Source: Candidatus Frankia alpina
GTDB lineage: Bacteria > Actinomycetota > Actinomycetes > Frankiales > Frankiaceae
Assembly (NCBI RefSeq): GCF_902806485.1
Contig: NZ_CADCWT010000008.1
Span: forward strand, 1 to 54,290
Length of the DNA stretch: 54,290 nt
Direction: 5' to 3'
In this document: piece after piece, positions 35,823-46,083 of the stretch
How the letters are laid out: every line of letters starts with the position of its first letter
Numbering within the stretch: the first letter of the stretch is position 1
Translations under genes and position numbers: made by a program
The notes under the pieces: model-generated
What the model was told of the DNA's origin: nothing
Database searches by the model: none
The model's input: the letters and a program-made list of their open reading frames with translations, nothing else

Positions 35823-37715
35823 TCAGCCCCAGCCACCCGGCAGGCCGCCCAGCCCGCCTGTCGGCCCGCCCAACCCGCCGGCCGGGCCACCGGACCCACC
35901 ACCCGGATCCGTCGGCGCATCCGTCTGCGGATCCGGCCGGCCGTCAACGCGCGGGAGGCCACCATGTTCCCGGCGCGCCCGGGCGATCTGCTCCCGCTCG
36001 CGGGCCACATCGGCCTGGCTCAGCGCCGCCGATGTCTCGACCCGTACCGTCAGGGGCTGGTCGGCGAGGCCCTCGTGGGTGGCCGTGACCTCCAGGATGC
36101 CGTCGAAGCCCATCCGGAAGAGGATCTGGATCTGCGATCCGGCGGGGAAACCGGGCGGGATGCCGGTGATCTCGGCCTCGGCTATCACCTTATTGTCCTC
36201 GACCCGGGTCGACTCCACCCCGCCGGCCTGCTCGACCACGTACACGGTGACGGCGTCCTGGTCGTCGCGCACAGTCCCGAAGGAACGCCGGACCGCGATC
36301 GGAAGCCGGTCGTTGCGGTGCACCAGAAACACCGCGCCCTGCTCGCCGAGGCGGCTGAGCGCCAGCACTCCGAAGCCCCGGGAAACGACGTTGACGACCT
36401 GCACCTCGACGGTCCGGCGCACCCGTTGGGTGGGCAGGCCGAGCGCGTCGGCGAGCCGCCGGCAGGCGGCGTCCAGATCGGCCGGGGCGGCGGCGTCCAC
36501 CCCGGCGCCGTCGACGAGCTGGCCGCGGGTCACCAGATCGGCGAGCACCAGCCGTTCCAGCGCCTTCTTCTCGCCATAGATGGCGGCCCCCCGGGCAACC
36601 GCAAGATCCGGATCGGACAGCTCTGCGGGCACCCCGAACTCGGCGGCGAGGCGGCGAGTCACGGCGGGCATCCGCGAGGCGCCGCCGACGAGCAGGATCC
36701 GGTCGATCCCGCGGACCCCGCGGGCCAGCGCCGCGTCGCGGGCGGCCCGGGTCAGGGCGATGGTCCGGTCGAGTAGCCCGGCGGTGAGCCGTTCCAGCTC
36801 GTCGCGGGTAAACAGCACCTCGGTGCGGCGGCCGGCGTGCTCGACGACGACGGTCGTGGTGGCCGCGTCGGTGAGGTCCCGCCGCGCCCGTTCGGCAGCA
36901 AGCAGCAGCGCCTGGGAGCCCTCCCCCTCGTCGAGGGGGTCCGGGGCGCCCGGATGCTCGGCGAGGAACCGGTCGCACAGATACAACACGATCTTTTCGT
37001 CCCAGTCGGCGCCGCCGAGCTGATGGTCGCCGTCGACGGCGACGACGGAGACCCGGCGGTCCGCGAGCTCCACGACTGTGACGTCGAAGGTGCCGCCGCC
37101 CAGGTCGTAGACGAGGGCGACCTCCTCGGCCGCGGCACCCGGGCCGCCGAGGGTGCGCCGGGTACCGATCTCGAAGCGGGCGAACCCGTAGGACAATGCC
37201 GCCGCGGTCGGCTCGTTGATGACGTCGACGACGTTGAGCCCCGCGTACTCGCCGGCCAGGACCGTCGCCCGGCGTTCGGTGTCCCCGAAGTAGGCCGGAA
37301 CGGTGATCACGACGTCCTCGACCCGCTTGCCGGTGGCCAGCGCGGTGTCGGCGACCAGGGCCTTGAGGATCAGGCCGCTGACAGCCGGTGCGGACCAGGC
37401 CGCGCCCTGGGTGATGAATCGCCAGTCGCCGTCGCCCATCCGCCGCTTGACCAGCGAGCAGACGTCGTCGGGCCGGGCCCGGGCGAGCTCACGGGCGGTC
37501 TGCCCGGTGAGGTAGTCGTCCGCGCCGACGAACAGCACGACGCTCGGCAACGTCAACGCGCCGTCGGACAACGGCACGATCTGCGGCTCCCCGGCGCCCG
37601 AGACGCGGGCCAGGCAGCTGAACGTCGTGCCCAGATCGATTCCGAAGACGCTTCGGGTACCCGCCGGCGGCCGGCGGTCAACGTGTCCGACCACACCCGA
37701 AAACCTATCTTTCAC
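35823..37715 (-). CDS. Hsp70 (DnaK) paralogue
   Basis: A 630-residue Hsp70 protein. ATPase domain: FGIDLGTTFSCLA, VVITVPAYFGDTERRA, NEPTAAALSYGFA, VYDLGGGTFDVTVVEL and the adenosine motif ILLVGGASRMPAV. A DnaK-like beta substrate domain follows (EVQVVNVVSRGFGVLAL, DNKVIAEAEITGIPPG). The usual helical lid is short, and the protein ends in a Gly/Pro-rich tail (repeats of GGLGG) rather than the DnaK C terminus. No grpE or standard dnaJ is adjacent, so this is a specialised paralogue, not the housekeeping chaperone. It starts with GTG at 37713-37715; an internal GTG at residue 8 is an alternative. Confidence 0.93.
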   Translation of the reverse strand: MKDRFSGVVGHVDRRPPAGTRSVFGIDLGTTFSCLARVSGAGEPQIVPLSDGALTLPSVVLFVGADDYLTGQTARELARARPDDVCSLVKRRMGDGDWRFITQGAAWSAPAVSGLILKALVADTALATGKRVEDVVITVPAYFGDTERRATVLAGEYAGLNVVDVINEPTAAALSYGFARFEIGTRRTLGGPGAAAEEVALVYDLGGGTFDVTVVELADRRVSVVAVDGDHQLGGADWDEKIVLYLCDRFLAEHPGAPDPLDEGEGSQALLLAAERARRDLTDAATTTVVVEHAGRRTEVLFTRDELERLTAGLLDRTIALTRAARDAALARGVRGIDRILLVGGASRMPAVTRRLAAEFGVPAELSDPDLAVARGAAIYGEKKALERLVLADLVTRGQLVDGAGVDAAAPADLDAACRRLADALGLPTQRVRRTVEVQVVNVVSRGFGVLALSRLGEQGAVFLVHRNDRLPIAVRRSFGTVRDDQDAVTVYVVEQAGGVESTRVEDNKVIAEAEITGIPPGFPAGSQIQILFRMGFDGILEVTATHEGLADQPLTVRVETSAALSQADVAREREQIARARREHGGLPRVDGRPDPQTDAPTDPGGGSGGPAGGLGGPTGGLGGLPGGWG

Positions 37716-37744
37716 GGCCGAGCGATCCCGCGGACATCCGGCGA

Positions 37745-38599
<855 letters not shown>

Positions 38600-40027
38600 T
38601 CAGCGGGCGACGGCCGCGCCGAAGTCATGATCGTCGAACGGCCCGATGACGCCGAGGGCCCAGGGCTGCTCGACGAGCGCCGCGGCGATCCCGGTGACGT
38701 CGTCCAGCGTGACCGCGTTCACCCGGGCGATGATCTCGTCGACGGACAGTAGCTCGCCGTGAACGAGCTCGCTCTTGCCCAGACGGCTCATCCGCGAGCC
38801 GGTGTCCTCCAGGCCGAGGACGAGGGAGCCGTGGCTCTGCCCGCGCGCGCGGTCGAGCTCCTCGGCGCTGATCCCGCGCTCGGCGATGGATCGCACCTCG
38901 TCCCGAGCGATCTCCAGGACCTCGTCAGCGCGCTTGGGAGCGCAGCCGGCGTAAACGCCGAACAGGCCGGCGTCGGCGAAGTGCGACGCAAACGAGTACA
39001 CCGAGTAGGCCAGGCCCCGCTTCTCGCGGATCTCCTGGAACAGCCGGGAGCTCATCCCGCCGCCCAGCGCCGTCGAGAGCACCCCGAGCGCGAAGCGGCG
39101 TGGATCATGCCGGGACACCCCGACGGTACCCAGCACGAGGTTCGCCTGTTCGGTGGGCCGCTCGGAAACGACGATGCCGGGCGCCGGCGGGTAGTCGTAG
39201 CTGCCGGCTCGTACCCCCGACGGCTCCGCGGCCGACGTCAGGTGATCGCCGAAGGCCCCCGCGACGAGCGCGAGCACGCGATCATGCTCCAGGTTTCCGG
39301 CGATCGAGACGACCATCGCCGGCGGGACGTACCGGGAGCGGTAGTAGTCGGCGATGGTCTCGCGACCCAGCCCCTCGATCGACTCGATCGTGCCGAGTAC
39401 CGGCCGGCCGAGCGCCGACGCGCCAAGCATCGCCTCGGCGAAGACGTCGTGGACGACGTCGCCCGGATCGTCCTCGTGCATGGCGATCTCCTCGAGGATC
39501 ACGCCACGCTCGGCCTCGACGTCGTCGGCGGTCACCAGCGAGTTGGTGACCATGTCGGCGACGACGCTGACGGCCATCGCGAGGTCGGAGTCGAGCACCC
39601 GCGCGTAGTAGCAGGTGTACTCCTTGCCCGTGAACGCGTTGAGGTCACCGCCGACCGCCTCGACCGACGCGCTGATCGTCAGGGCATCCCGGCTCGGGGT
39701 GCCCTTGAACAGCAGGTGTTCGAGGTAGTGGGAGCAGCCGGCGGTCACCGGGGTCTCGTCGCGCGAGCCGACGCCCACCCAGACGCCGATCGCGGCCGAA
39801 CGGACTCCGGGGACACGCTCGGTGATGACGCGCAGCCCGCCGGGCAGCACCGTGCGCAGCACCGTGCCGCCCAGCAACGACTCGCTGACGGACCCGCCCG
39901 CGAGCAGGCGGGTCACTCGCTCACCTGCGCCCGCGGCACTTCGACCCGTGGCATCGCTGGAGCCGGCCGAGCCAGAGCCGGCCGAGCCAGAGGAGCGGGT
40001 CAGGTCAGGCGTGGGGGTGTCGGTCAC
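38600..40027 (-). CDS. pepR: M16-family zinc metallopeptidase (PepR-like)
   Basis: A 475-residue processing-peptidase-like protein. The inverted zinc motif HxxEH is present as SHYLEHLLFKGT near residue 100, with the downstream glutamate in the ERGVILEEIAMHEDD segment. The C-terminal non-catalytic M16 domain begins near residue 230 and contains the R/Y-type motif EKRGLAYSVYSF. The N-terminal 35 residues are Ser/Ala/Gly-rich, in part because of a duplicated 14-bp unit around 39962-39990. It lies 9 nt downstream of pnp, so the pair is co-transcribed, as in many actinobacteria. Confidence 0.94.
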   Translation of the reverse strand: MTDTPTPDLTRSSGSAGSGSAGSSDATGRSAAGAGERVTRLLAGGSVSESLLGGTVLRTVLPGGLRVITERVPGVRSAAIGVWVGVGSRDETPVTAGCSHYLEHLLFKGTPSRDALTISASVEAVGGDLNAFTGKEYTCYYARVLDSDLAMAVSVVADMVTNSLVTADDVEAERGVILEEIAMHEDDPGDVVHDVFAEAMLGASALGRPVLGTIESIEGLGRETIADYYRSRYVPPAMVVSIAGNLEHDRVLALVAGAFGDHLTSAAEPSGVRAGSYDYPPAPGIVVSERPTEQANLVLGTVGVSRHDPRRFALGVLSTALGGGMSSRLFQEIREKRGLAYSVYSFASHFADAGLFGVYAGCAPKRADEVLEIARDEVRSIAERGISAEELDRARGQSHGSLVLGLEDTGSRMSRLGKSELVHGELLSVDEIIARVNAVTLDDVTGIAAALVEQPWALGVIGPFDDHDFGAAVAR

Positions 40028-40036
40028 GTCGCGCCG

Positions 40037-42226
40037 TCAGGAGGTCGCCGCCGCGTCCGCGGCCTCGGCGCTCGGGGACAGGCTGATCTTGCCACGGGCG
40101 TCGATCTCGGTGATCTCCACCTGGAGCTTCTGTCCCACGGTCAGCACGTCCTCGACCTTCTCCACCCGCTTGCCGCCCGAGAGCGTCTTGAGCTTGGACA
40201 CGTGCAGCAGGCCGTCCCGGCCCGGCGTGAGTGAGACGAAGGCCCCGAAGTTGGTGATCTTGACGATGGTACCGAGGTACCGCTCGCCGACCTCGGGCAT
40301 CTGCGGGTTGGCGATCGCGTTGATCGCCGACCGGGCGGACTCCGCCGAGGGGCCGTCCACCGCGCCGATGTAGATCGTGCCGTCGTCCTCGACCGTGATC
40401 TCGGCGCCGCTGTCCGCCTGGATCTGGTTGATCATCTTGCCCTTGGGCCCGATGATCTCGCCGATCTTGTCAACCGGAATCTTCACCGAAATGACCCGCG
40501 GGGCGTGCGCGGACATCTCGTCCGGGCTGCCGATCGCCTCGGCCATGACGTCGAGGATCGCGAGGCGCGCACCGCGCGCCTGCTGCAGGGCCGAGGCAAG
40601 CACCGAGGCGGGGATGCCGTCGAGCTTGGTGTCGAGCTGCAAGGCGGTGACGAAATCGCGGGTGCCGGCGACCTTGAAGTCCATGTCGCCGTAGACATCC
40701 TCGGCACCGAGGATGTCGGTCAGCGTGACGTAGGCGTCGTCGGCGTGGACGAGCCCCATCGCGATGCCGGCAACCGGGGCCTTCAGCGGCACGCCGGCGT
40801 TGAGCAGGGACAGCGTGCTCGCGCAGACCGAGCCCATCGACGTGGAGCCGTTGGAGCTCAGCGCCTCGGAGACCTGGCGGATCGCGTAGGGGAAGTCCTC
40901 GCGGCTGGGCAGCACCGGCAGCAGCGCCCGCTCGGCCAGCGCGCCGTGGCCGATCTCGCGGCGCTTCGGCGAGCCGACACGCCCGGTCTCACCGGTGGAG
41001 TAGGGCGGGAAGTTGTAATTGTGCATGTACCGCTTGGTGCGATCGGGGTTGAGCGTGTCGACCGTCTGCTCCATGCGCAGCATCGCCAGCGTGGTGACGC
41101 CGAGGATCTGCGTCTCGCCCCGCTCGAACAGCGCCGAGCCGTGCACCCGCGGGATGTAGTCGACCTCGGCGGACAGCGCCCGGATCTCGGTCGTCGACCG
41201 GCCGTCGATCCGCACGCCCTCGGTGACGATGCGGGAGCGGACGAGCTTCTTCGTCAGCGCCCGGTAGGCGGCGCCGATCTCCTTCTCTCGCCCCTCGAAC
41301 TGGGCGGCGACCTTCTCGACCGCCAGCTGGCGGACCCGGTCGAGCTCGTTCTCCCGCTCGGCCTTGCCGGCGATGCGCAGCGCGGCGGACAGCTCGTCGC
41401 CGACCGCGGCGGACAGCGCCTCGAGCACGTCGTCGTGGTGGTCGATGAAGACCGGGAACTCCCGCGTCGCCGCCTTGCCGGCCAGCGAGGCGAGCTCGCT
41501 CTGCGCCCGACACAGCTCGCGGATGGCCGGCTTGGCGGCCTCCAGGCCGGCGGCGACGACCTCCTCGGTCGGCGCGGGCGCGCCCCCTGCGATCAGCTCC
41601 ACCGTGCCCGGGGTGGCCTCCGCCTCGACCATCATGATCGCGACGTCGGAGCCGTCCTCGACGACGCGGCCGGCCACGACCATGTCGAAGGTAGCGCGGG
41701 CCAGCTCCGAATGCGTCGGGAAGGCAATCCACTCGCCATCGACGTAGCCGACCCGGGTCGCGCCGATCGGCCCGGTGAAGGGCAGCCCGGACAGGGTCGT
41801 CGACGCACTGGCGGCGTTGATCGCGACCACGTCGTAGAGCGTGTCCGGGTCGAGGGCCAGCACCGTGGCCACGACCTGGATCTCGTTGCGCAGCCCCTTG
41901 GCGAACGAGGGGCGCAGCGGCCGGTCGATGAGCCGGCAGGTGAGGATCGCGTCCTCGCTTGGCCGGCCCTCACGGCGGAAGAACGAACCGGGGATCCGCC
42001 CGGCGGCGTACATCCGCTCCTCGACGTCCACCGTCAGCGGGAAGAAGTCGAGCTGTTCCTTGGGCTGCTTGCTGACCGTCGTCGCCGAGAGAACCATCGT
42101 GTCGCCCAGGTAGGCGACGGCGGAACCGGCGGCCTGCCGGGCCAGCCGGCCGGTCTCGAAACGCACCGTACGGTTTCCGGCCGGGGTCGCAATGACCGCC
42201 TCGGCCGCATGTGTCGAGTCGTCCAC
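40037..42226 (-). CDS. pnp: Polyribonucleotide nucleotidyltransferase (PNPase)
   Basis: A 729-residue phosphorolytic 3'-5' exoribonuclease; actinobacterial PNPases can also polymerise RNA. Two RNase PH cores flank a helical domain (first core [20 protein letters not shown], second core [21 protein letters not shown]), followed by a KH domain ([15 protein letters not shown]) and an S1 domain ([15 protein letters not shown]). The open frame extends to 42262, but GTG 42224-42226 has GGAG 8 nt upstream and gives the family-like [11 protein letters not shown] start. A strong hairpin separates it from rpsO. Confidence 0.96.
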   Translation of the reverse strand: MDDSTHAAEAVIATPAGNRTVRFETGRLARQAAGSAVAYLGDTMVLSATTVSKQPKEQLDFFPLTVDVEERMYAAGRIPGSFFRREGRPSEDAILTCRLIDRPLRPSFAKGLRNEIQVVATVLALDPDTLYDVVAINAASASTTLSGLPFTGPIGATRVGYVDGEWIAFPTHSELARATFDMVVAGRVVEDGSDVAIMMVEAEATPGTVELIAGGAPAPTEEVVAAGLEAAKPAIRELCRAQSELASLAGKAATREFPVFIDHHDDVLEALSAAVGDELSAALRIAGKAERENELDRVRQLAVEKVAAQFEGREKEIGAAYRALTKKLVRSRIVTEGVRIDGRSTTEIRALSAEVDYIPRVHGSALFERGETQILGVTTLAMLRMEQTVDTLNPDRTKRYMHNYNFPPYSTGETGRVGSPKRREIGHGALAERALLPVLPSREDFPYAIRQVSEALSSNGSTSMGSVCASTLSLLNAGVPLKAPVAGIAMGLVHADDAYVTLTDILGAEDVYGDMDFKVAGTRDFVTALQLDTKLDGIPASVLASALQQARGARLAILDVMAEAIGSPDEMSAHAPRVISVKIPVDKIGEIIGPKGKMINQIQADSGAEITVEDDGTIYIGAVDGPSAESARSAINAIANPQMPEVGERYLGTIVKITNFGAFVSLTPGRDGLLHVSKLKTLSGGKRVEKVEDVLTVGQKLQVEITEIDARGKISLSPSAEAADAAATS

Positions 42227-42468
42227 TCGAACCACTCCATCCTCTTCTTCGGCCGGGTCCACGCAGCCGATCTTGTTCTGCGACCGGGTCCGCGTCCTTG
42301 AGGATGCCGGCGCTCAGTCGAAGCCCCCCGGGGAGGACATGCCCACTCCCGGCGACCACGGCCGAGGACCGGCGGCTCTCGCCACCACGGACCCGGTCAG
42401 ATCCTCCGATCCACCGACGGAGACCTCCGCCGACGGGCGACGCATCTGGTATCTACCCCCGATGCGTC

Positions 42469-42499
42469 AGAGGGAGCGTCCCGAAGGGCCGCTCCCTCT
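42469..42499 (-). terminator. Strong hairpin between rpsO and pnp
   Basis: AGAGGGAGCG at 42469-42478 pairs perfectly with CGCTCCCTCT at 42490-42499, and the loop can pair further (CCC-GAA-GGG). It begins 6 nt after the rpsO stop codon on the minus strand. There is no long T-run, so it may act as a partial terminator or as the double-stranded site at which nucleases process the rpsO-pnp transcript; such a hairpin is known from this junction in other bacteria. Confidence 0.8.
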
Positions 42500-42504
42500 T
42501 CGCG

Positions 42505-42774
42505 CTATCGCCGTAGCCCGAGTCGCTCGATCAGGGCCCGGTATCGACCGATATCCGTTTTCGAGAGGTAGTTCAGCAGCCGGCGGCGGCGCCCGACGAG
42601 CAGGAGCAGGCCCCGACGGCTGTGATGGTCGTGCTTGTGCACCTTGAGGTGCTCGGTCAGATCGCTGATCCGACGGGTCAGCATCGCGACCTGCACCTCG
42701 GGCGAGCCGGTGTCCCGCTCAACGGTGGCGTAATCGGACATGATCTTCTGCTTGACGTCGCTCGCGAGCGGCAC
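42505..42774 (-). CDS. rpsO: 30S ribosomal protein S15
   Basis: An 89-residue S15, full length. Conserved features are the [17 protein letters not shown] segment, [18 protein letters not shown] and the closing [23 protein letters not shown]. It binds 16S rRNA at the platform. The start is GTG at 42772-42774. It lies upstream of pnp with a processing/termination hairpin between, and downstream of ribF with a 220-bp gap that should carry its promoter. Confidence 0.98.
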   Translation of the reverse strand: MPLASDVKQKIMSDYATVERDTGSPEVQVAMLTRRISDLTEHLKVHKHDHHSRRGLLLLVGRRRRLLNYLSKTDIGRYRALIERLGLRR

Positions 42775-42993
42775 GCTCCACCCTCTCCTTCTGCTTCGGG
42801 ACGGCGCGCGCCCGGGGTCTTCCTCACCCGAACCGACCTCCGGACCACAGCCTTATCGCCGCACTGTCCGGACGCGCCGCACCCGCCTGGACCCGAAGCC
42901 TATCAACCCGAGGGGAACCGCTCGGAGACCGGTGGCCCCGCGCTGGCGGGGCCGTACCGGTGGCACCGCCGTGCCAGGGGTCGCGGGCGCACC

Positions 42994-43923
42994 TCAGACG
43001 GGCAGGGTGACCGTCCTGGTCGCCTCGACGTCGGCCGCCATCTGGGTGACCAGCTCGTCCACCGACTCGAAGCGCAGCGTCGGGCGCAGGCGGCGGGTGA
43101 ACTCGTAGGCCAGGTACTCGCCGTAAAGATCCCCATCGAAGTCCAGCAGAAACGCCTCCACCCGCCGCTCCCGGCCGGCGAACGTCGGATTCGTGCCGAT
43201 CGAGATCGCGGCCGGCTGGCGGCGGCCGTCCCAGCAGGCGAAGCCCGCGTACACCCCGTCGGCGGGCACCGCCGCCCACGACGTCACCTCGACGTTGGCC
43301 GTCGGGTAGCCGATCGTGCAGCCACGGGCGTCGCCGTGCACGACCACGCCCTCGACCCGGTGTGGACGGGCCAGGGCCACGGCGGCCGACTCCACGTCAC
43401 CCTCGGCGACGCGGCGGCGGATCTCGGTCGAGGACAACACCTGCTCCCCCGAGCGGACCAGGCGGACCCCGTCGACCTCGAAGCCCTGCCGGGTCCCGTC
43501 CGCCGCCAGGGTGGCCAGCGTGCCGGCGGCCCGGTGACCGTAGGTGAAGTTCTCTCCCACCACGACCACACTGGCGCCCAGCTGCTCGACCAGCATCCCG
43601 TGCACGAACTCGGCCGGTGACAGCCGGCTGAAGTCCAGGGTGAACGGCTGCACGCAGAGCGCGTCGACGCCGATCGCCTCCAGCAGCTCGGCCTTGTGGC
43701 GCAACGTCGTCAGCAGGGCCGGATGGCTGCCGGGACGGAGCACCTCACCCGGATGCGGATCGAAGGTCAGGACGACGACCCGCTCGCTGCGGTCGTGGGC
43801 GCGGCGCACCGCCTGCCCAATGATCTGCCGGTGTCCGAGGTGCACCCCGTCGAAGAAGCCGATCGTGACGACCCCGCCGCGCCACCCGGCCGGCGTGTTC
43901 TCCGCCCCTCGCCACGTTTGCAC
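42994..43923 (-). CDS. ribF: Bifunctional riboflavin kinase/FMN adenylyltransferase
   Basis: A 309-residue two-domain enzyme making FMN and FAD from riboflavin. The N-terminal nucleotidyltransferase has TIGFFDGVHLGHRQII, LTFDPHPGEVL and the VVGENFTYGHRAAGT and STEIRRRVAEGDV motifs. The C-terminal riboflavin kinase domain has GYPTANVEV and ISIGTNPTF, ending in the DLYGEYLAYEFTRRLRP stretch. It starts with GTG 43921-43923. No FMN riboswitch was seen. It is part of the conserved truB-ribF-rpsO order. Confidence 0.96.
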   Translation of the reverse strand: MQTWRGAENTPAGWRGGVVTIGFFDGVHLGHRQIIGQAVRRAHDRSERVVVLTFDPHPGEVLRPGSHPALLTTLRHKAELLEAIGVDALCVQPFTLDFSRLSPAEFVHGMLVEQLGASVVVVGENFTYGHRAAGTLATLAADGTRQGFEVDGVRLVRSGEQVLSSTEIRRRVAEGDVESAAVALARPHRVEGVVVHGDARGCTIGYPTANVEVTSWAAVPADGVYAGFACWDGRRQPAAISIGTNPTFAGRERRVEAFLLDFDGDLYGEYLAYEFTRRLRPTLRFESVDELVTQMAADVEATRTVTLPV

Positions 43924-43990
43924 GGGGGAAGCCTAGGACATTCTCGCGCGGCACGGTCGAGCGCGGCCCGTCGGCGATTCTCGCGCGCGG

Positions 43991-44914
43991 TCAAGCCGGG
44001 GCGAACACGACCAGCGAGCGGACCACTTCGGCGCTCTCCTCGACCAGCGCCAGCACGGACCCATCCGGCCCGAACACGCCGTAGGTGCCCGGCCGTCCTA
44101 CCGGCGCCAACCGGCGGCCGTGGCGCACGTCGACCGCCGCGTCCCCCGCCACGTCCCGGCGCGCGAAACCGGCCGCGACGGCCTCCGCCAACGGGATGAC
44201 CGCCCCCGCGCCCAGCTCGGCGAACGTGTCGAGACTCACCGCCCGGGCGAGCCCGAACGGCCCCACCACGGTGCGCCGCAGCGCCGTGAGATGCCCCCCG
44301 CAGCCCAACGCGGCCCCGAGGTCGCGGGCGATCGCACGGATGTAGGTTCCGCTGGAGCAGCCGACCCGCACATCCAGATCGGAGCCCGCCGGGTCCGCCG
44401 CAGCGCCGTCGGACCGGCGGGCGAGCAGGTCGAAGCGGTGCACCGTGACCCGGCGGGCGGCGAGCTCGACCTGCTCACCGGCCCGCACCCGGGCGTAGGC
44501 ACGCACCCCGTCGACCTTGACCGCGCTGACGCTCGACGGCACCTGGTCGATGCGCCCGGTCAGGGCCGCCATCGCCCGCGCGAGCCGCTCGGGATCGACG
44601 TCGACGGGCCAGTCCTCGAGCGGCTCGCCCTCGGCGTCGTCCGTCGTCGTAGAGCGGCCGAGCCGGATCGTCGCGTCGTACACCTTGTCGGTGAGCGCGA
44701 GGTGACCCAGCAGCCTCGTGCCCCGGCCGAGGCCGAGCAGCAGCACACCGGTCGCCATCGGGTCGAGGGTGCCGGCGTGGCCGACCCGGCGTTGCCCCAG
44801 GATGCGCCGGGCGCGGGCGACGACGTCGTGCGAGGTGAGCCCGGCCGGCTTGTCGACGACCACGAGACCGTCGACCTGCGGCCCGCCCGCCGGGCGTGCT
44901 CCCCGCGGGCTCAT
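43991..44914 (-). CDS. truB: tRNA pseudouridine(55) synthase TruB
   Basis: A 307-residue enzyme making pseudouridine 55 in the T-loop of tRNAs. Motifs: DGLVVVDKPAGLTSHDVV, RVGHAGTLDPMATGVLLLGLG with the catalytic aspartate, YDATIRLGRSTTTDDAEGE, and the SGTYIRAIARDLGAALG segment. ATG 44912-44914 gives the normal length. The same frame stays open upstream through a Pro/Gln/Gly-rich stretch and then through the C-terminal end of NrnA, without any stop codon, so a fused or coupled product is possible; see the nrnA entry. Confidence 0.95.
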   Translation of the reverse strand: MSPRGARPAGGPQVDGLVVVDKPAGLTSHDVVARARRILGQRRVGHAGTLDPMATGVLLLGLGRGTRLLGHLALTDKVYDATIRLGRSTTTDDAEGEPLEDWPVDVDPERLARAMAALTGRIDQVPSSVSAVKVDGVRAYARVRAGEQVELAARRVTVHRFDLLARRSDGAAADPAGSDLDVRVGCSSGTYIRAIARDLGAALGCGGHLTALRRTVVGPFGLARAVSLDTFAELGAGAVIPLAEAVAAGFARRDVAGDAAVDVRHGRRLAPVGRPGTYGVFGPDGSVLALVEESAEVVRSLVVFAPA

Positions 44915-45120
44915 CGGACGCTCACCGCCGGGCCCCGGTCGGCCCCGACCCCGGCCCTGGTCCTGGCCCTGGCCCGGAGCGAGGGCGGGAGCCGGGGCGG
45001 GGGTACGCCCGGCGGCGGCGTCGGGCCCGGTCAGGGCGCCGCCCACGGGGTCGGGCAGCCGCGGCGCCCGAACCAGTGCCGCCCGCACCGCCTCCATGAG
45101 CTCCGCCAGCTGCGCGCTCG

Positions 45121-46059
45121 TCACGAAGCCGGCGGCCAGGCGGTGGCCGCCACCCCCGAAGCCGGCGCACAGCGCACCGACGTCGACGCTCCCCTGGACC
45201 GCACGGAGACCTTCCAGACGTCGCCCTCCTGCTTGCAGATCAGGGCGACCTCGGCCTCCGACGCCGTGCGCAAGGTGTCGATGAAGCCCTCGATCTCGTC
45301 GTAGTCGAGGCCCGCGTTACGCAGGTCGGCCTGGGCGCACCAGGTCCAGGCCAGGTCGTGCTCCGGTTCCAGGCGGGCACAACCCAGCACCTCGCCGAGC
45401 AGCTTCAGGTAGCCGAACCGGTGGGTGTCCCACAGCGCACGGCTGATCAGATCGTGCCGGATGCCGGTGGCCAGCAGGCGCGCGGCAAGGCGATGCACCG
45501 CAGGCGTCGTCGCCGCGAACCGGAACGAGCCGGTATCGGTGACCAGGCCGGTGTAGATCGCCGCGGCCAGGTCCGCGTCCAGCGCCACGCCCAGCGCGTC
45601 GATCAGGTCGACAACCATCGCGCTGGTCGAGGCGGCCTCGCTGTCGACGAGGTTCAGGTCGCTGAAACGGGTGTTGGAGGCATGGTGGTCGACGACGACC
45701 ACCATGCTGCCGCTGGTGATCCGGGCGAGCCGGGACCGGCTGGCCGTGTCCAGACAGACCACGAGACCCGGCCGGGTTGTGATCGTCACCGGGTCGACGA
45801 GCAGCTCCTGGCCGGCGAGGAAGTGCAGCGTCCGGAGAACGGCGAAGGGCTCGGCGTCGAACGAAACCCGCAGTCGGCACCCGAGAGTCCGCAGCGCCAG
45901 CGCAAGGGCCAAGGCCGAACCGAGGCTGTCCCCGTCCGGATTGACGTGCGCGACGAGCAGGATGTCGTCGCCGGCGTCGAGGGCCGCCGTAAGGGCGGCC
46001 ACCACGGCCGCCCGATCGCCCGCCACGAGATCCCTCGCGTCGCTCATCGCCCGTCCCAT
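45121..46059 (-). CDS. nrnA: NrnA-like DHH phosphoesterase, C terminus frameshifted
   Basis: A frame of 312 residues for a bifunctional nanoRNase/pAp phosphatase. The DHH domain is intact: LVAHVNPDGDSLGSALAL, VCLDTASRSRL and the DHH motif in VVVVDHHASNTRF. The DHHA1 domain is correct up to EGDVWKVSVRSRG, then becomes unrelated. The missing family ending (VDVGALCAGFGGGGHRLAAGF) is encoded right there in the next frame, so one base is lost near 45190-45200. The written product lacks the GGGH substrate motif. Its stop overlaps a GTG (GTGA at 45121-45124) in the frame that holds the lost NrnA end and leads into truB. Confidence 0.85.
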   Translation of the reverse strand: MGRAMSDARDLVAGDRAAVVAALTAALDAGDDILLVAHVNPDGDSLGSALALALALRTLGCRLRVSFDAEPFAVLRTLHFLAGQELLVDPVTITTRPGLVVCLDTASRSRLARITSGSMVVVVDHHASNTRFSDLNLVDSEAASTSAMVVDLIDALGVALDADLAAAIYTGLVTDTGSFRFAATTPAVHRLAARLLATGIRHDLISRALWDTHRFGYLKLLGEVLGCARLEPEHDLAWTWCAQADLRNAGLDYDEIEGFIDTLRTASEAEVALICKQEGDVWKVSVRSRGASTSVRCAPASGVAATAWPPAS

Positions 46060-46083
46060 CGCCGTGTCCGCGGCCCACCACTC

